Assembly: GCA_009760885.1 (NCBI GenBank)
Contig: CM019718.1
Location: forward strand, 31,657,530-31,721,529
Length of the DNA stretch: 64,000 bases
Direction of reading: 5' to 3'
DNA from: Achatina immaculata
Taxonomy: Eukaryota > Mollusca > Gastropoda > Stylommatophora > Achatinidae
Part shown: in pieces, positions 55,419 through 64,000 of the stretch
How the letters are laid out: the number at the start of each line of letters is the position of its first letter
How positions within the stretch are numbered: position 1 is the stretch's first letter
Notes under the pieces: generated by a model
Database searches by the model: none
What the model was told of the DNA's origin: nothing
The model's input: the letters and a program-made list of their open reading frames with translations, nothing else
Translations under genes and position numbers: made by a program

Positions 55419-56112
55419 CTCTTGATCGCCTTTATCTCGTTTCCCTGGAACTACACCCTTTATTAATCCAGTGTCAAATTTGTAAAAACAGTTGTAGCAT
55501 TATTCTCTTATTTGTACTTTTCAACGAATTGTCCTAGCACCAAAATATCTGATATTCCTGTTCGGTTATCCAGAAATCGAGTATTCGTATTCAGTGGAAT
55601 ACCAAGACCTGTGTCTCATACAACTGTATAATTTTGACTGGTATTCCTTCATCTGGCAACATAAAGGCTGCTGTGTAACATTGGCATACAGATAGATAGC
55701 AGCAGTAACTGCTACAGCCATCCACTGTTTGTTTAGAATCATTGGATACGGATGAAAGTCCTGTTAAACCTTACATGAGAAAGAAAGATTATTGGGCACT
55801 AGAATGAAGTGCTAGAAAGTCCGGAGTGGAAAAAACAAATGAAGATTACTTCCAGTGAGCCGTAAAATCTTCATAGTTTAGATGAGCACGTCATTGTACG
55901 TGGGCCCGAGAGAAATATTTTTATTTTTAGGATGAGGACATTTTTCTTTTTTTTTTTTGCGTGTGTACGAAATGGATGTACTTGTAAATGAAATGTTTTT
56001 TTAGGAGTCACTTGACAGGAAGAATGTGACAGATTGACATGTCAAGGCTTGTATTGATTGTTTTGTAAGTTCAGTTTGTTTTCAAAAGTGATGAAGGCGT
56101 GGACTAGTGTGA
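55419..56112. other. Intronic spacer
   Basis: Nothing recognised beyond a T-run at 55947-55960. Confidence 0.4.
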
Positions 56113-57065
56113 CATCATCATCATCATCATCATCATCATGTCCGTGCCGACTGGCTTTGGCTATTATGCTTCTACAGAGTACACGAACCTTCATGCAGTC
56201 CAGTAGCTCATTTGGTGATCTCCTCTCACACCATCTCGCCAGACTGTCCAGTATCATTTCTTTCGATCTTCCCCTTGCTCTTCTTCCCTCTATTTTTCCT
56301 GTTGTTATAATATTTTCAATGCCCACTTTTCTCATTGCATGTTCTATGAAAGTACATTGTCTCTCTCTCTTATTTTTTTGACAAGATTTTGTTCTATCTC
56401 CAACTCAAACATTCTCCATTAGTTATTTTTGGTGTCCAGGGAATTTACAACATTCTTCTAATAAACCACATTTCTGCTGCTTCCAATGATTTTTGTGCAG
56501 AATTGCCTATTGTCCATGATTCACTTCCATATAACAAGATAGGTTCAATATAGCATTTTAGGACTCGTTTTCTAACATTCATTGATAAGGATGTTTTGCA
56601 TAATATGTTTCTCATTCTCTGAAATGCAGTCTTTAGTTGCCCTATTCTGTCCTTAATTTCTGTTTTGCATTTCCCATCTGAAGTTATTACTACCTCAAGG
56701 TATTTACATTTTTGCATCTGCTTTAGAATAGTTCCGTTTAATTTTATACTGCATTTTGGTGGATTCTGTTTCTTAGATATAACCATAGTCTCTGTGTTTT
56801 TTTTTTTTATGTTCAAAGTGAAGCCTTTCTGTTCACTTTCTTTGGCGACTTTATCCAAGAGATTTTGCAGGTGTTGTTGGTTGTCAGCTATCAGTACTGT
56901 GTGGTCAGCATACCGAAGGTTGTTAATATTGTATCCTCCTACTAGGGTGGCACGTGTTTCTAAATCAGGCATGCGAGAAGCTCGATTAGACATTTCATTG
57001 GCTACATTGTCCTCCATTACTATATAACACACTCCACTGACAGGTGCCCATAACTGAAACAAAGT
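56113..57065 (-). pseudogene. LINE family F5 (RTE-like), RT and C-terminal fragment
   Basis: The minus-strand open frame 57062-56445 carries GGYNINNLRYADHTVLIADN (motif C, YADH instead of YADD), FTLNIKKKNTETMVISKKQN, KQMQKCKYLEVVITSDGKCK, RVLKCYIEPILLYGSESWT and LEAAEMWFIRRML. After a frame break, 56335-56139 gives IENIITTGKIEGRRARGRSK and KVRVLCRSIIAKA. It ends at a (GAT)n tail (56113-56139). It is 5' truncated just before motif C. The catalytic Asp change and frameshift make it inactive. Confidence 0.88.
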
Positions 57066-57589
57066 AAGGCACGCATAAATATAATTATCCTGTATTTGTT
57101 CACGATTGTAATAGATTTCTGTTGAAGTAGTTCAGAATTTGAGGTAACATGCCCACATTTTCAACACGAGAGTAGGAAAATGCTTGAATTAGAGTTTTGT
57201 CATCATTTCAAGATAAAGAGAACTGGGTTCACGTCATGTCCCCCACGTGCTGTAGGCAGTCGTGGCGGGAAAATGCATTGAACAAGAAAGCCACTTAAGA
57301 AGATAATGGGCTCCTTATCAGAAAAAAAATGAGAGTCACACTGTAATAAAAGCCGGAAACCCCAAACTTTCCCAGCATAGATTGGCCGAACATGAATTTT
57401 TGTTCACAATTTCAGTTTGCTTGATGGTTTTCGATATCCGTTGTCTGAATGTAATTCGGTGCTCTTTATCACCTGAGTATTAAATTAGTGACTGTAGGAG
57501 CTGTTTCCAGTTACTTGCAGTCACAGATGGAAGTCTTAGTTCATTAAAAAATATACTTGAGGTGTCAGTGTGAACATGGTTTGGTGACA
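57066..57589. other. Intronic spacer
   Basis: Nothing recognised. Confidence 0.4.
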
Positions 57590-58170
57590 TTTAATCACCG
57601 AAACACTTATTCCCTGAGATACTTAACCGCTCGACAATTAATCACTGAGACACTTAATCACTGAGATACTTAACCGCTCGACAATTAATCACTGAGACAC
57701 TTAATCACTGAAATACTTAACCGCTCGACAATTAATCACTAAGACACTTAATCACTGAGACACTTAATCACTGAGACACTTAATCATTCAACACTTAATC
57801 ACTGAAATACTTAACCGCTCGACAATTAATCACTGACACACTTAATCACTGAGATAGTTAACCGCTCGACACTTAATCACTGAGACACTTCATCATTGGA
57901 CATTTAATCACTGAGACACTTAATCATTCGACACTTAATCAGTGAGATACATAACCGCTCGACAATTAATCACTGAAATAGTTAACCGCTCGACACTTAA
58001 TCACTAAGACACTTAATCACTGAGATACCTAACCGCTCGACAATTAGTCACTGAGATAGTTAACCGCTCGACACTTAATTACTGAGAGATGCTTAACCGC
58101 TCGACACTTAATCACTGAGACACTTAATCACTAAAAGACTTAATCACTGAGACACTTAATCGCTCCGACA
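57590..58170. repeat. Minisatellite, 16-bp subunit with about 47-bp higher-order units
   Basis: The subunit cacttaatcactgaga alternates irregularly with tacttaaccgctcgaca and attaatcactga variants, about 33 subunits in all. Confidence 0.93.
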
Positions 58171-59658
58171 CCGCAAACTTAATTTTCAGTTTATTTTTTC
58201 CTTCACAGTGAAATGAAAACGCTAGTATTAAGTCTCTAAAGTTAAACATTAACCATTTACATATCTTAAATGTAATCAAGGACATTTATGCATCATTTAA
58301 TAGTATGTCTAAGATTAGCCACTTATATAGTTTTAATCGGAAACTCTATACATATAGGCCTACACAAGTGTAGCAGAAAAAAATGTTTAGAATATCGGCC
58401 ACAGTAGGATATACAAATACAATATATGTGATGTGTAAGCGTTATATATTTGACAGAAGTGCAGTACATCTCAGATAGAGTAAAATTGCACGGGATGAGT
58501 AAACTATCAATCGCGTTTTTTAACTCTCTGTTTATCTTTCCGATATCACTTAGCTACAGAAGGTTCATGGCAAGAAATGCTATGAAATAATGTCATTTTC
58601 TGCATGTGAACATCCTTCCCGATGAAAAGTTCACAGTGTTACATGATGGCACTGGATAAGTTGTCCATACAACTTTAGTTGTTCTTGCCCTCGGACCAAG
58701 TGATTCCATCTTTGAATAGGAAGCATTGCATAGGCATAATGTTCATCACATTATGATCCATGTCTGCCTCTGACATGTTCAGAATAAGAGAGTGACTCAG
58801 GGATGTTCACTTGGCATGCTTTAGAACATCAAAAGGAAGGGATCGTGGCCAAGGCAGTAAGCAACGAACGGTTATTCTTAAGTGGCCATCATATTAGTAG
58901 TCATCCTTCGTGCGGAGTTTCTGCACGTCCCACTTAACGCTTATGTCAGATGAAAATAGCGGCCCCTGACTGTAGCGTTTAGGAATCCATTTCGATAAGC
59001 ACTTATTGCAGCACTCTCAGCATCGAGTAGTGTATGTTGTGATGCAGCTAAAAGAATAATTTCTTTAACCGCACCCAAAATATGATTATAAATAGCTCGG
59101 ATCTAATTTGTCACAAGACAGCAGACAGCCACAGGTGAAAGTTCAAAGCCAACTAATGCTTGGCGGAAGCAAATATTGACGGTACCAGCTTACACGTCCC
59201 GTCTGCTAGCCATAATTAAGTGATTAAGAGTCTGGGTGATTGCCCGTACACCTGCCAGGATATGCTATAAAGATAGCCTTAATTGTGATGGTTATTGTTC
59301 GTTTACAAGTGGTTCACAATCTCACATTATAGCTGGAGAGGGAGTGAGCCTGTCCAGAAGGACATTCAGTATCTCACCGTTAACCCTTCCCTCCCTGATA
59401 AAAGAAATAAAATTATACCCAGACAAATTAATGCGGAAATGGAGGGGCGTGCAGGGAAGCCCCCAGCAAGCACCCATAGTCAGTGCTGCCATAAGCTATC
59501 TCACCTGCTGCTGGCACATTCTACCTGCTTGCTTTTATTGCCATGTTTTGCACGTCAGCTCACGACTGTGTTCTTGTTCTCAGTGACGTATTTGACATTT
59601 GATACTTTCATATGTTAATATTGTTTACACAGTGTTGTCTTCATTATGTTTGTTGCAG
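58171..59658. other. End of PLCB intron 1
   Basis: No repeats or genes recognised. The last bases (tcttcattatgtttgttgcAG) are a pyrimidine-rich splice acceptor for exon 2. Confidence 0.5.
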
Positions 59659-59736
59659 ACTTCCACCAGTGGTACTCCAGTCACGCTGAAAGTTGACGAA
59701 AAAGGATACATTTTATACTGGAAGGACCAGAATAAG
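59659..59736 (+). CDS. PLCB1: Phospholipase C beta, coding exon 2
   Basis: This exon has 26 codons and encodes the first strands of the PH domain: TSTSGTPVTLKVDEKGY then ILYWKDQNK. Animal PLC-beta proteins have TPxxLRxDxxGFxFYWTDQNK at this place, including the invariant YW.DQNK. It follows exon 1 (ending FYD) in phase 0 with no residue gap against the family. The acceptor is ttgttgcAG; the donor is aataag/GTATGG at 59737, a serviceable but not optimal match (AAG/GTATGG). The reading frame stays open for 95 codons past the donor into a LINE endonuclease relic, so intron retention would extend rather than immediately stop the protein. Confidence 0.93.
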
Positions 59737-59889
59737 GTATGGACCACTGGATGTATGGAAGACGGGCGAAAGAAGGAGTGGACAGATAGATCTAGTTTTA
59801 ACACTGGTGAAGAGCGTGAGACAGATGTCAGTACTAGTAATTGTGATGACGGACAAAATCCTGACGGTGTTAGTAAGGAAAACGCCTGC

Positions 59890-60384
59890 ATCAAACTAAA
59901 AAGAAAAATAAGAGTAGGAACATGGAATGTGAGAAGTATGTATGAGGGAAAGTATGAAATAGTAAGTGACGAGATGAAAAGAACGGGAATACACATTTTG
60001 GGAATCTCAAGACATCGATAGAAGGATCAGGACATTTCAAGAGCGATAATGATATCTTTATATACTCTGGTGGAGAATTAGGAGGAAAGAATGGAGTGAC
60101 TTTTTACTTAGACAAATTAACATCAAAAGCATTACATGTACTAGGTTACAATCCAGTGAGTGATACAATCCTCACTATCAGACTTAAGGGCACTCCTAGA
60201 AGTGTAACAGTATAGCAGTAACATCAGCAGCGGAAGAAGAGAAAGTAGAAGATTTTTATAACACACTGTAAACGACGATAGACCAGATACGAAAAAAGAT
60301 ATTGTATTAATAATTGATAATTTTAATGCAAAGATTTGTACAGAAAGAGCAGAAGACAAAGGATATGTTTTGGGAAAATTTAGT
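59890..60384 (+). pseudogene. LINE endonuclease fragment (RTE-like, probably family F2)
   Basis: The frame continuing exon 2 reads KLKRKIRVGTWNVRSMYEGK, YEIVSDEMKRTGIHILGIS-RHR and stops at 60019-60021. A shifted frame continues SGHFKSDNDIFIYSGGELGG, KNGVTFYLDKLTSKAL, LGYNPVSDTILTIRLKG. After stops, AAEEEKVEDFYNTL and IVLIIDNFNAKICTERAEDK follow. WNVRS and DNFNAK are APE-endonuclease motifs, but the catalytic Glu usually found in GISE.RW is Arg here. The fragment is cut at 60384 by the 3' tail of a minus-strand F2 copy. The region 59737-59890 may be the element's leader. Confidence 0.87.
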
Positions 60385-61252
60385 ATTCATTCATTCATTT
60401 GCATGTCCCTTGCGGAACTTTGCCTCCCTAACAGCACTCCTGTAGGCCTCTCGGTTGTGAGCAAGATAGCCTGCTGCTGATACATTCATTTGCAGATCAT
60501 CAACGATGTCTTGCCATCTTCGCCTTGGTCTTCCTCTCTTTCTTTTTCTCATTATCTACCCTTCCAAGTCTGTCTTCTCTAGATTATCATAATGTTTAAT
60601 GTGTTCAAAATATTTAAGTTTTCTTTGTTTAATACTCTTTACTAGCCAGCCTTCTTCAATATTAAGTTCTTGTAGTATGGATGTATTTGTTCTTTTTTTG
60701 TGTCCATGATATTTGAAGAACTCCTCTGTAGCATTTACATTCAAAGGCATTTATGTGTTTCTCAGCTGTTTTGTTAAGTGTCCAGGTCTCACAGGCACAT
60801 GTTGCAATGGGAAAGATGCATGCCCTTAAAAATCTTAATTTTATAGTTCTGTCTGCTCCTCTCCACAGATTCTTTAGTTGTTTTATTTTCTGAATACCGA
60901 TAGATGTCCTCCTTTTAATTTCCCTCATTTTATCTCCATTAATAGTTAGTAGTGATCCAAAATATTCAAATCTCTCCACTTCTTCCAATTTTTCCTCATT
61001 GATACATATTTCAGCTGCCATGTTTGTTTTGTCAGTTGCCATCAGTTTAGATTTTTTCGCATTAAGATAGAGGTTTTGCTCTTCGCTGTTGTTATTGACT
61101 GACATAATTAGTTTTTTTCCCATTCCTTTTTGTGTTGTGAACAGTAACACTGTGTCATCAGCATATCTAATCTCTGGTATTTCATAACCTCCAATTTTTA
61201 TGACAGTTTAGTATAGGACATAGAAATGAGGCAGGTGACAGTCTAATATATC
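60385..61252 (-). pseudogene. LINE family F2, RT palm to 3' end, minus strand
   Basis: The copy is read leftwards from about 61252: a decayed LSPxLFN-type segment, GGYEIPEIRYADDTVLL-like coding around 61140-61190 (YADD intact), then an open frame 61150-60662 with NNNSEEQNLYLNAKKSKLM, KLEEVERFEYFGSLLTINGD, LRFLRACIFPIATCACETWT and AFECKCYRGVLQISWTQKK. The next frame gives NTSILQELNIEEGWLVKSI, then KYFEHIKHYDNLEKTDL, and the end with gggacatgcaaatgaatgaa at 60385-60405. It resembles the copy at 12.7-13.85 kb closely. Frame breaks make it inactive, although its catalytic box is preserved. Confidence 0.88.
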
Positions 61253-61288
61253 AAATAAAAAATAAAATAAAATAAAAAATATTTAAAA

Positions 61289-61536
61289 TAATAAACAGAG
61301 AAAACTTAAATATTTTAGACACATTAAACGTCATGATAATTTAGAGAAGACCATCTTGGAAGGGTACATAATGGGAAAAAGAAAGAGAGGAAGACTAAGG
61401 CGAAGATGGCTTCAAAACGTTGTTGATAATCTGGAAATGGATGCATCAGCAGCAGACCATCTTGCTTACAACCGAGAGGCCTACAGGAGTGCTGTTAGGG
61501 AGGCAAAGTTCCTCTAGGGATACGCAAATGACTAAC
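61289..61536 (+). mobile_element. LINE family F2, 3' end, plus strand
   Basis: This matches the reverse complement of about 60390-60635: aacttaaatattttagacac, gaagggtacataatggga, aaatggatgcatcagcagca, aaccgagaggcctacagga, then tacgcaaatgac. An A-rich tract (61250-61288) separates it from the minus-strand copy, so the two form an inverted repeat of about 245 bp arms with a spacer of about 650 bp. Confidence 0.87.
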
Positions 61537-61692
61537 CGATATGAATGGACAGAAGAACAGAATGTAAAGGATGGTTCGGACTTATGGTAGAGCATGTGTA
61601 GCCACAATATTGGACTTTCAGTTGTTCGTGTATCTGCTGCAGGATTTCTCAACTAGTGGGGAATTTTAGATTTTTTCTAATCTGTTTGTGTC

Positions 61693-61747
<55 letters not shown>

Positions 61748-62109
61748 AGAGGGGGGGGGGGAAAAGGAAGAATAGCAACCACAGGACAGACTCAAGTTGT
61801 TGAAATATTATATGTATGTATATTGTTGGGAATGCACTTTCTAATCGGATAGTTTTGGAAAATGGGGGGTAGGGGAGGGGAGAGAAAAATAGACAGATAT
61901 TCTGATATATAGCGAAAAGGGTGCATGGGTTAAACAAAAGCCTGAGAACCACTAACCTAGATATACAGGATAGATTTGTATTGGTGCATGTGTCTATGTA
62001 TGGTAGGTTGTGAGAAATACGTGCAGAATGTGTATATGAAAGTAAGTGGAGAAGATAGAAAGTAATATAGAAGTTTTTTAAAATGAAATTTATGTATATT
62101 TTATCGTAG
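61537..62109. other. End of intron 2 with (GA)n
   Basis: (GA)n at 61697-61740 followed by a G-run at 61752-61760. A weak inverted pair resembling hAT ends (near 61634 and 61955) is listed among rejected signals. The acceptor ttttatcgtAG ends at 62109. Confidence 0.5.
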
Positions 62110-62178
62110 GAAATGGGATGTTTGGATATTGCTCACATAAAGGATACAAGAACAGGAAATCAAGTGAAACTGCCAAGG
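62110..62178 (+). CDS. PLCB1: Phospholipase C beta, coding exon 3
   Basis: This exon has 23 codons: EMGCLDIAHIKDTRTGNQV then KLPR. It is exactly the length of the matching segment in vertebrate PLCB1 (ETELLDLSLVKDARCG plus seven residues) and continues the PH domain after YWKDQNK in phase 0. The conserved pattern is E..-LD-.-.-.-KD-.R-.G. The acceptor is ttatcgtAG at 62108-62109 and the donor is ccaagg/GTAAGT at 62179, a near-perfect consensus. Later exons (rest of PH, EF-hands, X/Y catalytic barrel, C2 and the C-terminal coiled coil) must lie beyond the window. Confidence 0.92.
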
Positions 62179-63685
62179 GTAAGTTTCTTTTGTGCATGTT
62201 GACAATGTCAGGCTGCTCTCCCATCATTTACAACTTTTTACCTTTCCACTAAAAAATCGCGGGAAACGCCGACAGAATCTTTTCTATGCACCTCATTTTT
62301 CTCACATTTTCCGCCATTGATAAAGTATCTCGTATATTTTTTTTTAATCTTCATGATGACCTTTTTTGTGTTTGTTAAAATCCATTCAGGATTCACAAGC
62401 GTGGTTTTATGTTTCGTGTTTTATGTTTTCTTAAAAAATGACAGATTTGTATAGAATGGTCTGGTGTGCCTTACCTTCCATTTTTCACTTCTTTCAATGT
62501 AGAAACATCTTTCATTCACTTCTGACAAGGGCATATTGAAAACATTTCAGTCTTCTATCTGTGCAGCATTCCTTTGTTATCATGGTGTTCTCATCTCTGA
62601 TTAGTTTAGAGATTCTTTTCTTAACTGTGTGCTTCCAAGGAACCATGTCTACCACTATTGTTCTGCCTAGGCCATTATATCGTTTAATATGAAAAAAGAA
62701 GAATATTCAAGGCGTAATTACAAGGCTCACGCAGGGTTTGGAAACCTGGACCGTTGCAGGGGATACCAGAAGATGGGCAGGAAAGAACCTTGCTGTCATC
62801 TACTTTCCATTCTCTCCGGATTTTCCTGTCAGGGTGTACACTCTTAGCCTTTGACTCTCTCAGAACCGCTACAAGTACTGTCGTGTATTATGAGTACGAC
62901 CTCTCTGATTGCTCCATCGTGGACATTGCCTGATCTAAGCTTCCTCTTACAGACTGCATGGCCACTTGTAGAAATGAAAGTGCTTGTTGTTACGTGTAAA
63001 CAAACCATTACACATAATATGATTTACTCTTTACCAAGGTGAAATTATGTTTTATAGCCAGTAGCACTTTATCCTTTCTAAAGAAACTTGCTTCATTTTA
63101 GCATAAGATACTTTTGGTATTAACAGTTCATGCACGTTTCTAGGGCAGATCTTATGAACTAGCTCTAACTTATTTACCTACATACCTGTGTAAACTTAGT
63201 GGGGTGCTAAGTCCACATTGGGGAGATTTTAGAACAGGGACAGGACCTGATACTGTGACCCCAAATCCATGGCCTATATACTACCGTACTGAGTGGCCAG
63301 GCATAAATCCATCTCATTTACAACTCAGGACCTTTCCTTCAAGGATACTGTATGCCAGTCATACAGCATATTCATACATTTATACCAATGACATAACATG
63401 CATTACGCATTACAAAGTCAAGCAGTCAAATTAAATCAGTATTTTATTATACACACTACATACCATATCACGTCACACAGACATTGCATAAAGAAACATC
63501 AACATATATCATCATGAATAAAACATATATGATATCAATATAAATGCATAATACTCTACTATATAACTGAAATCATGTGGGCCAGTCGGGCCGGGGCTTT
63601 CCTGGCCCCCATAAGTAAAACATACATTCATCTTAAAATGGTGCCAACGCAGTGATTAACATATTCCACCCATTGCTGCTATGAA
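62179..63685 (+). other. Start of PLCB intron 3
   Basis: No exon with PLC-beta similarity or transposon pattern recognised up to the right edge. Confidence 0.5.
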
Positions 63686-63935
63686 TTTCCCCCCCCCCCC
63701 CCCCACACACACACTACACATCATCTCCATGTTGTGCCAACGCACTGAAATATCATGACATATGTCTCTCCAATTGTGCCAACTCACTGAAATATGACAT
63801 ATAACTCCCCATTTGTGCCAACGCACTGAAATATCATGACATAGAGCTCCCTTTTATGCCAACGCAGCGAATATCAAAACATAGCTCGTCATTTGTGCCA
63901 ATGCACTGAAATTTCAACAAAAATCAGCGAAATTT
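63686..63935. repeat. Minisatellite, about 44-50 bp monomer, 5 copies
   Basis: The unit has tgtgccaacgcactgaaata and tcatgacata. It starts after a poly-C/(CA)n tract at 63689-63716. An outlying copy of gtgccaacgcagtg is at 63642. Confidence 0.88.
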
Positions 63936-64000
63936 CCACACAAGACGATAATGATATGAAATACACAGCACATATTTCCGCAACACATTAGATCGAACAG

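Larger units (their letters stand above)
8397..59658 (+). other. PLCB intron 1 (51.3 kb)
   Basis: This interval is bounded by GTGAGT at 8397 and tttgttgcAG ending at 59658. Joining the flanking exons restores a continuous phase-0 PLC-beta N-terminus with no missing residues, so I see no need for an extra coding exon between them. The intron is filled with LINE, SINE, Penelope-like, mariner and hAT-like remnants and many minisatellites, listed separately. No nested host gene is convincing. Confidence 0.85.
59737..62109 (+). other. PLCB intron 2 (2.4 kb)
   Basis: Runs from GTATGG to ttatcgtAG. Almost the whole first two thirds is LINE sequence: an endonuclease fragment, a minus-strand F2 copy and a plus-strand F2 3' end. 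Confidence 0.88.

Noticed and set aside
61634..61957. hAT-like element around the (GA)n tract in intron 2
   Set aside because: The inverted ends match at only 8-9 of 15 positions and no 8-bp duplication is present.

Overview
The window is eukaryotic, animal nuclear DNA: AT-rich, intron-like, full of simple repeats, minisatellites and decayed transposons, with no compact gene arrangement. The only host gene I can identify with confidence is a phospholipase C beta (PLCB1/2/3 subfamily) on the + strand. Three coding exons are visible: exon 1 at 8298-8396 (33 codons, start Met in a good Kozak context), exon 2 at 59659-59736 (26 codons) and exon 3 at 62110-62178 (23 codons). All are joined in phase 0 with GT/AG borders, and together they give the first 82 residues (N-terminal tail and first half of the PH domain). 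Intron 1 is about 51.3 kb and makes up most of the window; intron 2 is about 2.4 kb; the gene runs off the right edge. The protein sequence and the transposon set suggest a protostome, most likely a mollusc (perhaps a gastropod). That is an inference from family resemblance, not a proof.

Region by region. 1-8297 lies upstream of the first coding exon. It holds a broken multi-copy transposon-like ORF at the left edge (1-920, -), a LINE insertion with an inverted 5' part (1632-1978), LINE 3' ends around 3.8-4.6 kb, and degenerate tandem repeats. Intron 1 carries an internally deleted mariner (10343-11099), decayed APE-type LINEs of several families (12.7-13.85, 19.1-19.5, 21.5, 36.5-36.9, 41.4-42.7, 47.6-51.3, 54.6 and 56.1-57.1 kb), a Penelope-like fragment with a GIY-YIG domain (26.3-27.1 kb), tRNA-derived SINEs of two families (14.6, 16.5, 21.7, 28.3 and 40.5 kb), hAT-like MITEs (23.1 and 55.1 kb), and about a dozen minisatellites with 23-54 bp monomers. 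The largest minisatellite is about 2.8 kb at 31.98-34.76 kb. Intron 2 holds a LINE endonuclease fragment directly after exon 2 and two LINE copies in opposite orientation.

The elements do not form one system; they are a record of insertions into a permissive large intron. Points worth following are: the LINE endonuclease ORF that continues exon 2 in frame; the inverted LINE pair in intron 2, which could form double-stranded RNA; a 445-bp non-autonomous insertion with an 11-bp target-site duplication inside a GC-rich compound array; a minisatellite born from the 3' end of a LINE; and a decayed hammerhead-like motif in the Penelope-like fragment. I found no CRISPR array, rRNA gene, independent tRNA gene or complete functional transposon ORF.
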